Below are positions 36,501-46,498 of a stretch of DNA of 64,000 nt, one piece after another (position 1 is the first letter of the stretch; every line of letters begins with the position of its first letter). The notes under the pieces are model-generated. The model saw only the letters and a list, made by a program, of their open reading frames with translations, was not told the origin of the DNA and did not search any database. A program made the translations under genes and the position numbers. The stretch is from Gonatopus flavifemur (lineage: Eukaryota > Arthropoda > Insecta > Hymenoptera > Dryinidae): contig JAFFJZ010000001.1 of NCBI GenBank assembly GCA_018340375.1, positions 12,976,001 to 13,040,000 of the forward strand. Reading direction: 5' to 3'.

Positions 36501-39500
36501 GTATATGAGCATTTTTAAATTATTTTGCAAATTCAAATCACTCAGGAGCATTGTGTAATACATACTTCAGACTAACATCATTCGCTAAGTTGGAAAGCGG
36601 TGGATCTGTAGAAGAAAAGGGACTATCCTGGTATTCTTCGTTTGGGAGCTATAATGATTCAAAGTTGCTGGATTCTGATGAGCTGGGAGCCCAAAAATTA
36701 AAAATCGCTACAACTTGGGATTGAAAAATGATAGGATGCTTCAATTGTTTTTCCAGAGATCCGGCTCTCTCTAACTCACCCTGGTTAAAAGAACCCATTG
36801 ATTCTCACCAATTCTCATTAAATTACGATTAAACGTGGACAATGTTCTGACCAAATCTCACTGGTGATTTTTCAATGAGATCTGGTCAGAACTTTCATGT
36901 GAATCTCGTTGAATCTGGCCAAATCTCACGAAATTCCGATTAAACTTGGACAATGTTCTGACCAAATCTCATTGAATTTCATTTGTCAGATTCAATAGAT
37001 TCTTTTAACCAGGGCAGCGAATGGTATCAGGCTCAAGTATGTCGCATACAGTGCTTCCGAGTGATTAAGATTTACAAGAAAATCTAAGAATGCTTATATC
37101 TCAAAAAAAGAAGCTCAAAAAAAATTTTTTCACACGGGAAGTTATTGCATTTTGATCGCAGAATAACGCGTGTGAAGTTTTTTCAGTGAATTATGAAACA
37201 CCCGGTATACACTCTCTGAATCTGGAAGAGTGAAAAATCACGTGTTTCACTCCGCTAAGTCTCAGAAGTGAGCCAGTCCGCTTCGAGTGGGATTTTCATT
37301 CGTTTCGAGTGAACTCTGTTAGAGTGGAAAATCCACTCTAAAATTGGAGTGACTGAGAGTTTCTAACCTCAAACCTTAGACTTCCATTCTAAAAGAGTGG
37401 GAATTTCACTCGAAATTTCGACAAGTTCACTTCTGGCTGCCTAAAGAGTGAAATCTCACTCTCCAAATTTTAGAGAGCAGCTCTCAACCGCTATTAATCG
37501 CAGTTATTATTTCAAACGCGTTCAGTCGAGTATCTTGTAACTGTAGGAATTTTCTGTGAATTACGGTCAAAGTTCAGCAATCTCAAATATGCCTAATACT
37601 CATTTAACCCTCGTTTACCACACTGGGGTGAAATCCACCCCATCCCCATTCTTCTTCAATTTCAAATGTCTTTATTCAAGGGCACGGCGTCCATAGCGAC
37701 ATCTGTCGATAGTCGAAGTATGCCACTACTTTGTGGTGCAGTAACATTCCGGCGGACTCATTAGTCTGTCTGCAGCGGTTATTGACAGTTGTAAATTGAA
37801 AATTTTTGATGAAAACACATAGTTCATTTCCTGACAAATTTCTTCCCTTCATTTCTCCGAATGAACACTTTTCTATCAGCAGCCACTGGAGGATTAATTT
37901 CTTTCTCAAACAGTAACATTCCATAAGTATGATGTCCAATCTTCGGCTCAAAATATTGAAAAATAATGAAATTATGAATTTTATTGTGAAAATAGTCCTT
38001 TCTCCATTTCTTTTCATACTTCATTTTTTTTGGTATACTTGAATTTGATTTCCGGCTTCATAATCTATGAGACCTTTCAAAGTAAACTTCAAATAATTTC
38101 TAAAAGAATTGGCAAGTAAAAATATTCAATAGTTTATCTTTTATGGAAATTTTTGTCGCGGGGGGGGGGGATCACCCCAGTATGGCAAGTATGTAATTCC
38201 TGTGAAGTGTGGTAAACAAGAGTAAAAAATGAACAGAAATCGAAGAACAAGGTGTCTTAGCGGTGGCCTTGAAATTGAATCAATAGTGTTCTTATTAACG
38301 AAATCTGGAACCGCAGAACTTAAATCTTCCCGAATCACTGAAAATTTTCCATAGAAACCGATAGAATTTTACTTATCGCCCAGGTATGCTTTGACAAATG
38401 TACCAAGTTTGGTGCCAAGCTCGAGCCAATGCTAGTCAACACTGGGCCTTGCTTGGTCGCCAAAATTGGCACCAAAGTAGTTTAATGTCTAGGATGATAA
38501 TAATGTTCAATGCTTGGCATTGAAACATTGAAAGATCAGTATCTACTTGAATTCTGCTAATACCAAAATTTGTCTTCGTTCACAGCGAACTCGGCGCCCT
38601 ACAAAAGAGGACACTATGTCGACGATGTGGCCGTTGGATACGCAATGAAGGCACCGCGAACCAGTCCTCCTCTGAAGGCAATAGAAGAATATCTCCAGAA
38701 CAACAATATATTCCTTCAACCCCAGACACCCGAATATAAAGTATTCGTGGCTTCTTGGATAAATCCAAAGTATTTGCAAGATGCAGAGCAGCTCGACGAA
38801 GTCTCCAAAGCTTCTCAAACAATGACCATGGGCTATCACAGCAAGTACGATTAAGAGTTATCGATCGGTAATCATGATGTGTTTGCAAAGATTTCACTCG
38901 TTACATACATTTTCATTTCAGAAACAATTTAGACATCGAAGAAGCTGCCGTGCAAGTGTCGAAATTTTTCTTAAAAACAGCGGGAATGGAAGGATTGTGT
39001 GATCAAATGCACGGAATTATTTGCGATTTTAATTCTCCTTATCGACGTTTTGATGGAAAATGTAACAACGAAATAAATCCCGCATGGGGAGCGGCGCGAA
39101 CCGCTTACAGCAGACTTCTATTTCCTCGATATACGGATGGTTAATGATGAGTTGTTTAAAATTTATCGTTCTTCAAAAGTTTAACCTTTGAGCGCTGTAA
39201 TCCATGGGAAATTAAAGAACACGTGTCTCTTCCCGTTTGATTTTGACTTGTTGCGGCACTGAAAGGTTGAATTATCATGGCTCTGCAATTGCACAATCAG
39301 GGCTAAGACTGGACCTATAGTCTGAGTCCATATGATTCTTCTCTAAGCCTGTTCATATCGCTCTTGAAGTACTCTGATGCGACAAACCGTGCTTGTTGTG
39401 CCACTGCGATGAATTCAATTCAACGGAGAAAAAAGATTCCGCGATTCTAACGGATAATCTATCCTGGTAGAAATTAACACCGAACCAACGTTGTTCCGAG

Positions 39501-42500
39501 CTATCTGAGCGTGGATTCGGTGTACATTTCTACTAGGGTAGCGATTATAACTCACTGTATTTACGTTATACTAGTAATTATCGGTCTTTCGCTAGTCTTG
39601 CGAGGCTTGATCAGCGAAAATAATGAATTGCCGTTCACTTGAGCAAACTTGCTTGCTCAAATAACCATATAATAACAAGCAAATCTTGCTAAAACAGCGA
39701 AATTCTCGCTATTCCAACGAATTTTTCGATCTCATTCAACTGTATTTATTAGTAGAACAGCGTGCAGTAAGTTCAATGCCAGATGTTGTTTCAAACGTAA
39801 AAGCGAGCAAACAAACAGTTTTTCAAATCTATGTGAATCATTTCGAAGAGTGACCAGCCAAACGTGGAAAGTAGTTTCAAAATTCAATACGGTGAATTTT
39901 AATTTTAATAAGTGTGCCTCATGATTTCAGAACAGTCGATTTTTATGGTAGTCGAATGGTTATTTTTCAGTTGGTTGGAGAATAGGTTTTTTTTAACGGT
40001 TTTCACCAGATTGCAACCGAGCACAATGCTTATAAAATGGTTGGTTTCGGATTGTTTTGAAATAAAGAATTATTCGAGAGCAACCATGTTCCTGTTGGCA
40101 TTATACAGGGTGACCCGAGTCGGGTAGATTATATTTTAAGGACATATTCTGCAGCCAAAATGCAATAATTTCCCGTATGAGAAGAAATCTGATTGACTAA
40201 AAGCCAAAAAATTTCCAATCGCTGTAACTTAGAATTATTGAAGAATGATAAGGTACACGGAAAGACCGGGTCTATTAATATTTAGAAAGAATTTATCAAC
40301 GTTTGGAAAAATGACTGTCAATTCAGGGAAATTCGTAGTCAAAATATGAATAGTTGATAGTTTCATTGGTATTTTTCACAGTGAGACTATCAATTGTTAA
40401 TACATCGACTACGAATTTTTAGTAGACTCACTACGAATATTTTCCAGCGATCCTCGTTTTCCCTGAATTGACAGTCATTTTTCCAAACGTTGATAAATTC
40501 TTTCACGGTCTTTCCGTGTAGTTCAATCTTTCTTCCAGAGATCCACCGTCTTCCAACTTAGCGAATTGTGTCGAGTTCAAGTATGTAGCACATAACGTTT
40601 TTGAGCGATATGCATTTGAGAAAAAAATCTAAAAATGCTCATATCTCAAGAACAAAGCATCAACAAAATTTTTTTCATACGGGAAATTGTTACATTTTGA
40701 CTGCAGAATACACCCGTAGAATATAATCTACTCGACTCGGGTCACCCCGTATAGAGCCTACATAAAGCATTGAAGAGTCGAATTTTGGTTATTTTTTGGT
40801 CAAAAATCGTCCATAATTGACCGAAAATTCATCAAAATTGAACATTCGTCGAAGTATAACCTTCACTTTTGGTCGAATTTTGGTTGAATCGAATTCACTA
40901 GGGATAAAATAATTAGGTGAAGAACATCCGAATTGGGGATCAAATTTTCTCGTAAGATTGTACGGAAGGCAAGTAACATAATATGCTTTGCCCTCAGTTT
41001 CACATTTTCTGGCCCTTTGGAAGTTTGAAATGTAATATCAATTCTACGAGAGTTGCTTCCGTTGGTCAGGTTTTAATACAATTTGGAAAAAAGAGTGGAA
41101 ATAAAGGAAAATGTTGGGATTATTAATATGTAAAAAAATGACTGTCAACCCAGACACAAAAAGCATCGCTGAAAAACATTTGTAACAGATTTCCGAAAAT
41201 TCGTAGCGAAGTCACTATAACTAAACATAAAATTCAAGTGTGAGACATAACAATAAGACTACTAATTTTCAGTATTCTCGCAGCGAATTTTCGGTAAATT
41301 CACTAAGAATATGGATTCTTCCTATTACAACTCCGTTGAGAGTGAATTTCAATTCTATTGGAGTGAGAATTTTATTCTCATAAAAGAATGAAGAATATAC
41401 TCTCCGAAGCGAGTTGAAAATTCACTTGAATAGAGTGAAAATTTACTTTCATTGAGTTGCAATATTTTCACTCTTTGAATTTTGACTGCAAGAATTTCAA
41501 AATTACTATTTTTTCGTGCGTGTAACAGGTGTTCAACGCATGAGAGACGCAGTAAGCCCAAGGACAATTAGCTCTAAACTATCTCAAGGATACGAAAGAG
41601 ATGTTAGAGATTATACTGTGGCTGTAGCGCAATGGGGAGAGTTCATTGCTCATGATTTGGCTCGAACGTCTTCAGCATTTTTGTGTAAGATTAAATTTGT
41701 TACCATAAATATTTATTCCCGCCCATTGCAATATTACTTGCAGATATCAATAGATTTCCAATCCCAGTCTCGATAAATTCTTTCATTACACAATTATTCT
41801 GGCAAACTGACCCTTTCTTTCCTGATTTATCTTAAGCGATGGAATAATTACTTTGAAGTCACATTTTATCATAATCTGTCACGTATGTGAAGTTTGATAG
41901 CAATTCTGTAGAGGATCGATTGATTTTATAAAAAGTATATCGGAATTGTGTCAAAATAGATACAAACTAGAAATAGATAAGAACTATAGGCGCCTGAAAG
42001 TTTTATAGAAATTTCCATTGTAATGGACATTAGGTCAGAAAGGGTTAATACTTTGTCCTTAAAACGTAAGAACAAATGATTACAGTGGTTTATTCATTGG
42101 TAATATTTCCTAAATTGCATACAGCTCGAAAGATTTGGACGTACACTGTTGGAAAAATTCTCAAATTCAAAAAGAAAAATTCCATGTGAAATTAAATATC
42201 GCCATACTAATATTAATTGAGTTCTCAAATTTAATATAAGTTATGCAATTTTAGAATGTCTCATTAAAATGTGAGCAAATAATTATCAAATTCATAAATT
42301 AGCTGATTAAAATTCAGAACAAAAATTCCTAAAATTAAAAATTATATTATTGAAATGAATATCATATTAAAAGTTTCATAATAATATAATGAAACTTAAG
42401 GCAGATTTTTTTTACAGTAGGGGTGAAAGAATTGACCCTGAAAATTGAATATGATTGCCAAGTATCGAGTGTAAATAATGCTTAATAATCCTGTGTACGT

Positions 42501-45151
42501 AAATCTTGATAAATAGATGGCACGAATCGCGGAATCAGATGTTGCCCTAAAATTGGAGAAGGAGTGATAGACTTAAGCCATCCTTCTTGTAAGCCAATCC
42601 GAATTTCGGACAAAGATAAGACTTATGCAAAGGCATCCATAAATTGTATGAATTACGTCAGATCAATCACGGCGATAAAACATGATTGCACCTTTGGACC
42701 TCTCGAACAGGTGAATCTAGTTTTGTTTTAAAAACAAAATTCTAAGAGTATAAAATAATTCTCTTTTCTTTTTTCATAGATGAATCAACAGACTCACTTT
42801 TTAGACGCTTCCATGATTTATGGAACCACGGATGAAGATGCTGAAAAATTGAGAAATAATTCTCATAAGACTTTACTTGCAATGTCCTCCCGTAACAAGC
42901 ATAGTTATTTATGGAAAGGTGGGGGCCAACCAGAATTCTATCACACCGAATGTACAACAGGGAATTGTATGGGAGATAGCTGCTATGTGTCTGGTAAGAT
43001 TGGATATTCTATTGGAATGACGTATAAGGATGTTATGAAAATATCTATCAACTACGTTTAGGTGACACCCGCGTCAACGATCATGCTGGAATAGCCGCGA
43101 TGTATACCCTATTCACTCGCGAACACAATCGTTTAGCCAAAGAACTCGGAGAAGTGAATCGAGATTGGAACCAGGAAACCGTGTTTCAACATGCCAGACG
43201 TATCGTTATAGCAGAAATACAACATATCACCTATCACGAATTCTTACCAATTTTATTGGGTCAAAAAACAGCCGACGAAATAAACAAATACACGTATCAT
43301 GCATCGATTGATCCATCGGTCAGCAACGAGGCTGCCACAGCCGCGCTTAGATTCGTTTATTCATTATTTCCCGAAGAATTCAAGTAACTGGACAATTTAT
43401 ATACGAATAATTCTCATAAATTTGGAAATTTCATTTTTTGAATATTGCGGTTGGTGTCAGGTTAGTCGATTCGAAGTGGGATGATAACGGTAAGATCGAT
43501 TTGGAAAAATCGTTCTTCAGAGCAAATCGAATTCAATGGGGTGATACATACGACGAGTTGCTACGTGGTCTCGTTACTCATTACTGTGGGAGAATGGACG
43601 CTCGTTACGTTGATCCTGTAAGTTCTGAATTTCCTGACACGATAGAATTAGCCCACGACAAATTCCAAATGTTGAATTGTTAAAATCCACAGTTGGTGAC
43701 ACAATACTACACCAATTCCACCAAAGAATTAGGATTGGATCTTTTAAGTCTCGATATTCAGCGTGGACGGGATCATGGACTTCCTCTGTACAACGCGTTC
43801 CGCGCGGCACAAAATACCTTCTGTATCTCACATTTTGATGATTTAATAGAGGAAATGCCACCGGAGGTATGAATCGTAACACGATTTCTTTTTCAGATTA
43901 ATTCGTTATGTATAAGAACGATTTGTTTGGCACAGGTGATAGATCAACTGAAAGAAAGCTACCCTCATGCCGAAGAGATAGATGTACTGGTTGGGGGCCT
44001 AGGAGAATATCCTTTGAAAGACGCGCTTGTGGGACCAACTTTTAAATTTATTTTGACCCAACTATTCGAGGTTACTCGTGCCGGTGATAGATATTTTTAC
44101 GACAATCCTCAACAACCTAAGCCATTCACCGAAGGTATTTTTCTTATCTCATCTTTTTATATAAATATTATGTACTTTATGAATCTCAAATTTTTTCACA
44201 TTCAATAACAGAGCAATTGAACGAAATTAAGAAAGTCACCTTAAGTAGAATTATTTGTGACAACTCCAATGATATAAACAGGATTCAACGAAAAGCATTT
44301 TACCAACAAGGACCAGAGTGAGTTTAATTCTCTTCTTCTGTCGGCTAAGCGTGTCCTCTTCTAATCAATGTGCTTCGAAGATAACGCTTGTATCCGCTTA
44401 CCAACTCCTGTGTTCAATCAACATTGAGTCAATTTCAGCCCACTTTTGGCCAACGCTGAGCAATTTCGCGCCTGGAGAGGGCTGCAGTTGACTCGATGTT
44501 TGCGCACACTGGGGCGTTGATGAGACGTTTTTAAGACGTAATACAGATTTTCTGAATGTTCAGGAAACGTCCCAGAAACACATTTTGCTGTTAGGTTAGG
44601 ATCGTAATTCCCAATCCACTTATCATACTTTTTTCGGTTTTTCAGTAATCGCGTCGTCGATTGTGAAAAAATATCGAAGCTGGATTTAACCCATTGGAGA
44701 GAAAGATGAAAATCTTCGTAATTGATCGTTCGATTCAGAGTCGATTGAAAATTTTGTTTCAATGTATCTCACTGTAATGCAAAAAATCAGACAATGCAAT
44801 TTATAAAATCGTATTTTTTCTCTTTCCATTCTTGAAATTGTCAGAAATGTGTGTATGGATTATCGAATTTTTCTGATGCAATAGAAATAGGGAACAATGA
44901 GAGACTTTGGAAAAGATCTTTTAGGAAAGATATGAGGAAGCAAATTTGAGCTGACATGTAACATTCAATCCATACGATCCCTGTGTTATTGTAGGCGTTT
45001 TGAAGGTGCAGGACCGAGAAGAAGTGGCGTTAGACTGCGCGTCTCCTCGATTCTAGATAAGAATCTGTCAACCACCGGCAGAGAAGCAACTCAAGAGTCG
45101 GTTTATGGGACACTACCAGACAAAAGGGATAAGATACATGTTCTCAGATAA
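33445..45151 (+). CDS. Secreted animal haem peroxidase (chorion peroxidase / peroxinectin-like), 12-exon model
   Basis: Exons, all with GT-AG junctions and matching phases: 33445-33508, 38586-38844, 38922-39139, 41529-41684, 42517-42710, 42780-42993, 43062-43383, 43461-43617, 43693-43866, 43936-44134, 44212-44317, 44995-45151 (TAA). They total 2220 nt, or 739 residues, in the usual range for insect peroxidases of this family. Family members use H2O2 to oxidise or cross-link extracellular substrates. A signal peptide is followed by a pro-region and the peroxidase domain (about residue 100 onward). Visible marks are the QWG..F..HD distal motif (His222, Asp223), the TxFxDxS calcium site (302-308), GDTRVN with distal Arg372, and QRGRDHGLP (551-559). 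Residues expected to be His (proximal ligand), Asn and Gln are Tyr468, Asp549 and Glu218, so normal peroxidase activity is doubtful. The reading frame is open and codons look constrained, so I do not call it a pseudogene. Exon 1 (far upstream), the acceptor of exon 5 and the last exon are the least certain parts. Confidence 0.85.
33925..34066. mobile_element. Hairpin MITE, AATCCCTATTC ends (intron 1)
   Basis: AATCCCTATTCCAAATGTCC faces GGACATTTTGAATAGGGATT. The arms continue as GACAGATC / GATCTGTC and CTGTCAGGA steps. Confidence 0.8.
34479..34720. mobile_element. MITE, ACACTGGAAAAAA ends (intron 1)
   Basis: ACACTGGAAAAAAATTCTTT faces ATATTTTTTCCAGT. The arms pair through CCTCTCTTTATGA / ATGAAGAGAGG. 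Confidence 0.65.
34946..36230 (-). mobile_element. Mariner transposon relic
   Basis: The transposase 3' end lies about 75 bp from a TA followed by CAGGTTGGTTGAAAAGTTTT, which resembles mariner terminal repeats. I could not find the matching inverted repeat beyond the 5' end of the transposase (36063-36260), so that end is truncated, diverged or misplaced. A 13-bp direct repeat CAGAAACCGCATA lies outside both sides, at 34836-34848 and 36249-36261. Confidence 0.75.
35024..36062 (-). pseudogene. Mariner-family transposase, disrupted
   Basis: The transposase gene reads on the minus strand inside intron 1 of the peroxidase gene. The length (about 345 codons) is full for mariner. An N-terminal helix-turn-helix region (MEKSEYRAVMEFF, then SGRPKSA) precedes a catalytic domain with the DDD triad: VDETWIYHHDP, HQDNARVSHK, and YSPDLAPSDYYLF. 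Two lesions are visible. A TAG at 35638-35636, after RKQIS, interrupts the frame. A 7-A run (35458-35464 on the plus strand) adds one base, shifting the frame just before the DYLEKGETID block. Otherwise it is well preserved, so the insertion is fairly young. A single copy with two lesions should not make active enzyme. Confidence 0.9.
36396..37207. mobile_element. TA-flanked element, CCGGGTGTTTCATAATTCGC ends (intron 1)
   Basis: TA + CCGGGTGTTTCATAATTCGC at the left and TGAATTATGAAACACCCGG + TA at the right. The arms pair through TTTCCCGTATTGAAAG-type and TGAGCATTTTTA sequence. It contains a second element at 36779-37014. It is related in its interior to the element at 40104-40751. Confidence 0.85.
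36779..37014. mobile_element. Nested MITE, CCCTGGTTAAAAGAA ends
   Basis: CCCTGGTTAAAAGAACCCAT faces GATTCTTTTAACCAGGG. The interior repeats ACCAAATCTCA and GTTCTGACCAAATC. The same family recurs at 63636-63842. Confidence 0.8.
37208..38385. repeat. GAGTG/CACTC-rich repeat, then intron sequence with short element fragments
   Basis: GAGTGAAA and TTTCACTC steps fill 37208-37480. A G run (about 12 G) lies at 38159-38170. CACTGAAAATTTTCCATAG at 38336 recalls the MITE at 24418. No coding signal. Confidence 0.4.
38386..38560. repeat. GCCAAG/CTTGGC-rich short repeat (intron 1 end)
   Basis: TTTGGTGCCAAGCTCGAGCC and TGGGCCTTGCTTGGTCGCC steps resemble the family A motif style. Just upstream of exon 2. 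Confidence 0.45.
38586..38844 (+). CDS. Peroxidase exon 2: N-terminal pro-region
   Basis: It begins after TTCACAG and ends before GTACGA, leaving two bases (AA) of a Lys codon. The encoded region runs from NSAPYKRGHYVDDVAVGYAM to MGYHSK and includes amphipathic helix-like sequence. It matches the pre-domain part of insect peroxidases in general character rather than by a specific motif. The open frame runs only 10 more bases after the donor to a TAA. Confidence 0.75.
38922..39139 (+). CDS. Peroxidase exon 3: start of the peroxidase domain
   Basis: It begins after TTCATTTCAG. It encodes the Cys-rich start of the domain: LCDQ, then IICDF, then YRRFDGKCNN, NPAWGAA and SRLLFPRYTDG. The 'YR..DG.CNN..NP.WG' pattern followed by 'RL..P.Y.DG' is diagnostic for animal haem peroxidases. 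The donor is GTTAAT at 39140, immediately ahead of an in-frame TAA; it is non-consensus at +3 but fits phase 1 into exon 4. Confidence 0.85.
39462..39539. mobile_element. 78-bp MITE, CCTGGTAGAAATT ends (intron 3)
   Basis: TCCTGGTAGAAATTAACACC faces GGTGTACATTTCTACTAGGG. It is a very short member of the CCCTRGTAGAAATT family also present at 59104 and 62979. Confidence 0.8.
40104..40751. mobile_element. TACAGGGTGACCCGAGTCGG element (intron 3)
   Basis: TACAGGGTGACCCGAGTCGG faces CGACTCGGGTCACCCCGTA, and the arms continue as GTAGATTATATT and TTTCCCGTATGAGAAG. It is interrupted by a TA-flanked MITE at 40254-40520. Confidence 0.85.
40254..40520. mobile_element. Nested MITE, TACACGGAAAGACCG ends
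   Basis: TACACGGAAAGACCGGGTCT faces CACGGTCTTTCCGTGTA. The arms pair through AAACGTTGATAAATTC and AATGACTGTCAATTCAGGG. A fragment similar to its interior lies at 41140-41290. Confidence 0.85.
41290..41480. repeat. GAGTGA-rich short repeat (intron 3)
   Basis: GAGTGAATTTCAATTC, GAGTGAGAATTTTATTC and ACTTGAATAGAGTGAAAATT steps recall the tract at 37208-37480. Confidence 0.4.
41529..41684 (+). CDS. Peroxidase exon 4: distal haem-side helix
   Basis: It begins after TGTAACAG and completes the Gly codon left by exon 3. It encodes SPRTISSKL and then QWGEFIAHDLART. By position against myeloperoxidase, distal His95 is His222 and calcium ligand Asp96 is Asp223. Gln91 becomes Glu218, and haem-ester Asp94 becomes Ala221. 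The donor used is GTAAGA at 41685; GTGTAA at 41683 is an alternative. Confidence 0.85.
42144..42420. mobile_element. MITE, CACTGTTGGAAAAA ends (intron 4)
   Basis: CACTGTTGGAAAAATTC at the left, GATTTTTTTTACAGTAG at the right; the interior is very AT-rich with weak self-complementarity. It ends 96 bp before exon 5. Confidence 0.5.
42517..42710 (+). CDS. Peroxidase exon 5
   Basis: It encodes RCC, HPSC and the conserved run CMNYVRS, then CTFGPLEQ, typical of the segment before the calcium loop. The acceptor at 42515-42516 (AAATAG) fits phase 1. An alternative acceptor at 42537-42538 pairs only with the weaker exon 4 donor and would remove seven or eight residues. Neither acceptor has a strong pyrimidine tract. 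The donor is CAG|GTGAAT. Confidence 0.8.
42780..42993 (+). CDS. Peroxidase exon 6: calcium-binding loop
   Basis: It opens in phase 0 after TTTTTTCATAG. It carries NQQTHFLDASMIYG, in which Thr302, Phe304, Asp306 and Ser308 match the TxFxDxS calcium site of mammalian peroxidases. A possible N-glycosylation sequon (NNS) and the Cys pair TGNCMGDSCY follow. The donor is TCTG|GTAAGA, phase 1. Confidence 0.9.
43062..43383 (+). CDS. Peroxidase exon 7: distal Arg and altered proximal ligand
   Basis: It encodes GDTRVND, in which Arg372 is the distal catalytic Arg (MPO Arg239) and Asp375 replaces the haem-ester Glu. LFTREHNRLA follows. Near the end the family motif RFGH (proximal His) reads RFVY, so Tyr468 (codon TAT, 43358-43360) sits at the axial-ligand position. 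The sequence continues into SLFPEEFK across the splice junction in phase 2. Confidence 0.9.
43461..43617 (+). CDS. Peroxidase exon 8
   Basis: The acceptor GGTGTCAG supplies the G of the split Lys codon. It encodes LVDSKWDDNGKIDLEKSFFR, then DELLRGLVTHYCGRMDARYV. This aligns in order with the segment that follows the proximal helix in insect peroxidases. The donor is CCT|GTAAGT, phase 0. Confidence 0.85.
43693..43866 (+). CDS. Peroxidase exon 9: QRGRDHG motif
   Basis: It starts in phase 0 after AAAATCCACAG. It has a sequon (Asn536-Ser-Thr) and then LDLLSLDIQRGRDHGLPLYN, the best-conserved block of the family. Where almost all members have Asn (MPO Asn421, hydrogen-bonded to the proximal His), this one has Asp549 (GAT, 43753-43755). 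The donor is GAG|GTATGA. Confidence 0.9.
43936..44134 (+). CDS. Peroxidase exon 10
   Basis: It encodes IDVLVGGLGEYPLKDALVGP and TFKFILTQLFEV, then AGDRYFYDN. This corresponds to the conserved 'D...GGL.E.....VGPTF..I...QF......GDR.WYE' block. The acceptor is TTTGGCACAG and the donor GAAG|GTATTT, phase 1. Confidence 0.9.
44212..44317 (+). CDS. Peroxidase exon 11
   Basis: It completes a Glu codon and encodes EQLNEIKKVTLSRIICDNSN and then DINRIQRKAFYQQGP, matching the 'L..I....LARI.CDN....IQ...F' block near the C-terminus of the domain. The donor is CCAGA|GTGAGT, phase 2. Confidence 0.85.
44995..45151 (+). CDS. Peroxidase candidate last exon
   Basis: The acceptor TTATTGTAG fits phase 2 and gives 51 codons ending in TAA. 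The encoded tail (RFEGAGPRRSGVRLRVSSIL and onward) is basic. It lacks the N.R..C......DL..W ending usual for the family, so it may be a divergent tail, a wrong exon choice or a sign of 3' decay. A competing acceptor near 44438 gives a 35-codon tail that also lacks the family ending. Confidence 0.4.
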
Positions 45152-46498
45152 AATGCCAGGAAGTTCAAACCGTCATTCTTAGGATTCGAATCACCGCTGT
45201 TGTACATCTTGCTCGATTTGCCACCGTTTAAGGTGTACGACAATCCCCTTGAAGAATTCTCTTTGTTGGTAATTTTTGAATGAATTCTCACCAAACTGAT
45301 AATTAAGATTCTCGTTGAAGAATGAGCGAATATGGATTGAAGAATAAGATCTTCACACCTTGTCTATTCGTTGAATTCACATGTGTGAGAAAACCAATGA
45401 CATCGAGGTATCGATACATCCTTTCCTTTCCCTCTTCTTTCTTCTTTTCTCGTTCTTTCCGCAACAGATAATGCTTCGCGTTACGTGTCTATATCGAGTT
45501 GGGTCCTCTTCCACGAGATTGAGTGTGGATGCAGAAAGAAAAAGGGAGATAGAAAGAACGAGAGAGGAGGCTGTGTGTGTGACTCGCTGGGCATTGTCAT
45601 CCAACAAGATATACGACTCTTCCTTCCCAGAAACAGTTTATATTCCAAACGGAGATCTCTCTTGTGTTCCTTATTCCATCTTTGCGTTACTCTCGCTCTC
45701 GCTTCTCGATGTATACCTGAACTCCTTTCGAGAAATCATTTTTCTTGGTACATCACGAGGAAGATTCTTTTTTTTCGAATTTCTATGCGACAGTCGAAAG
45801 GAATCTCAAGAATGATGATGTGTTCAGAAATTTCATAATATGCGGAAGAGGCTGGATTGCAGGTTGAAATTTACATACAATCATCAATGGTACCCTGACC
45901 AATACCAAAACAAATTTTAAGCAAACATTTTCAAGATGAATTAAAACCATTATCCAAGGGTACCGTAATTGAATATGGAGATAAAATTATTCTTCCATTT
46001 CTTATGTTTTCAACCCTCGCCCCTTCGAGAAAATAAATGAACGTTGACAAAAGAAAGAGGAAGAGCAAGAAGAGAAAACGAAGTTTTCGTGGCATTTTCG
46101 AGTCAATTAGGCATAGGCTCTGAAATTTCACTCAAAATTTCTGTCCCTTCATTCGCAGTCTTGGCGAGTTCAATGTAATTTCTTGATCTCTCGAGGCCGC
46201 GAGAGAACGAGAGAAAGAGACATAATAAACAGAGGGACGCGTATATAATAATAAACGAGAAGAGAAAGAGGAGAGTAGAAAAGTTCTTTTGGGGGCATTG
46301 GGACCTTTTCAGTCATAAATAACGAAGAACGTTGGAACCCACATAAGTCAGGTAGATTTGGTTCTCGCACGAAACTAACAAATCTATATATTGGAAGAGA
46401 GTCCTTCTGCCTCGTCCTCTCCTTCTCACTTCATTTCTCTCATCTCTCTTCCTCGTGGGTCTGTTTGGATGCTGGTGGTTTTCAAAGTCACGCCCTAG
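45152..46498. other. Sequence downstream of the peroxidase gene, no gene recognised
   Basis: CT-rich and GAGA-rich tracts (45420-45440, 46200-46290, 46410-46450) cause several overlapping open frames on both strands. I see no domain in any. No clear AATAAA follows the peroxidase stop within 300 bp. Confidence 0.4.

Noticed and set aside
44418..44762. Minus-strand 114-codon frame in the last peroxidase intron
   Set aside because: Low-complexity, no domain, antisense within an intron.
45381..45838. Overlapping 144- and 117-codon frames plus an antisense frame
   Set aside because: Three long frames over the same CT-rich sequence cannot all be real and none has a recognisable domain.
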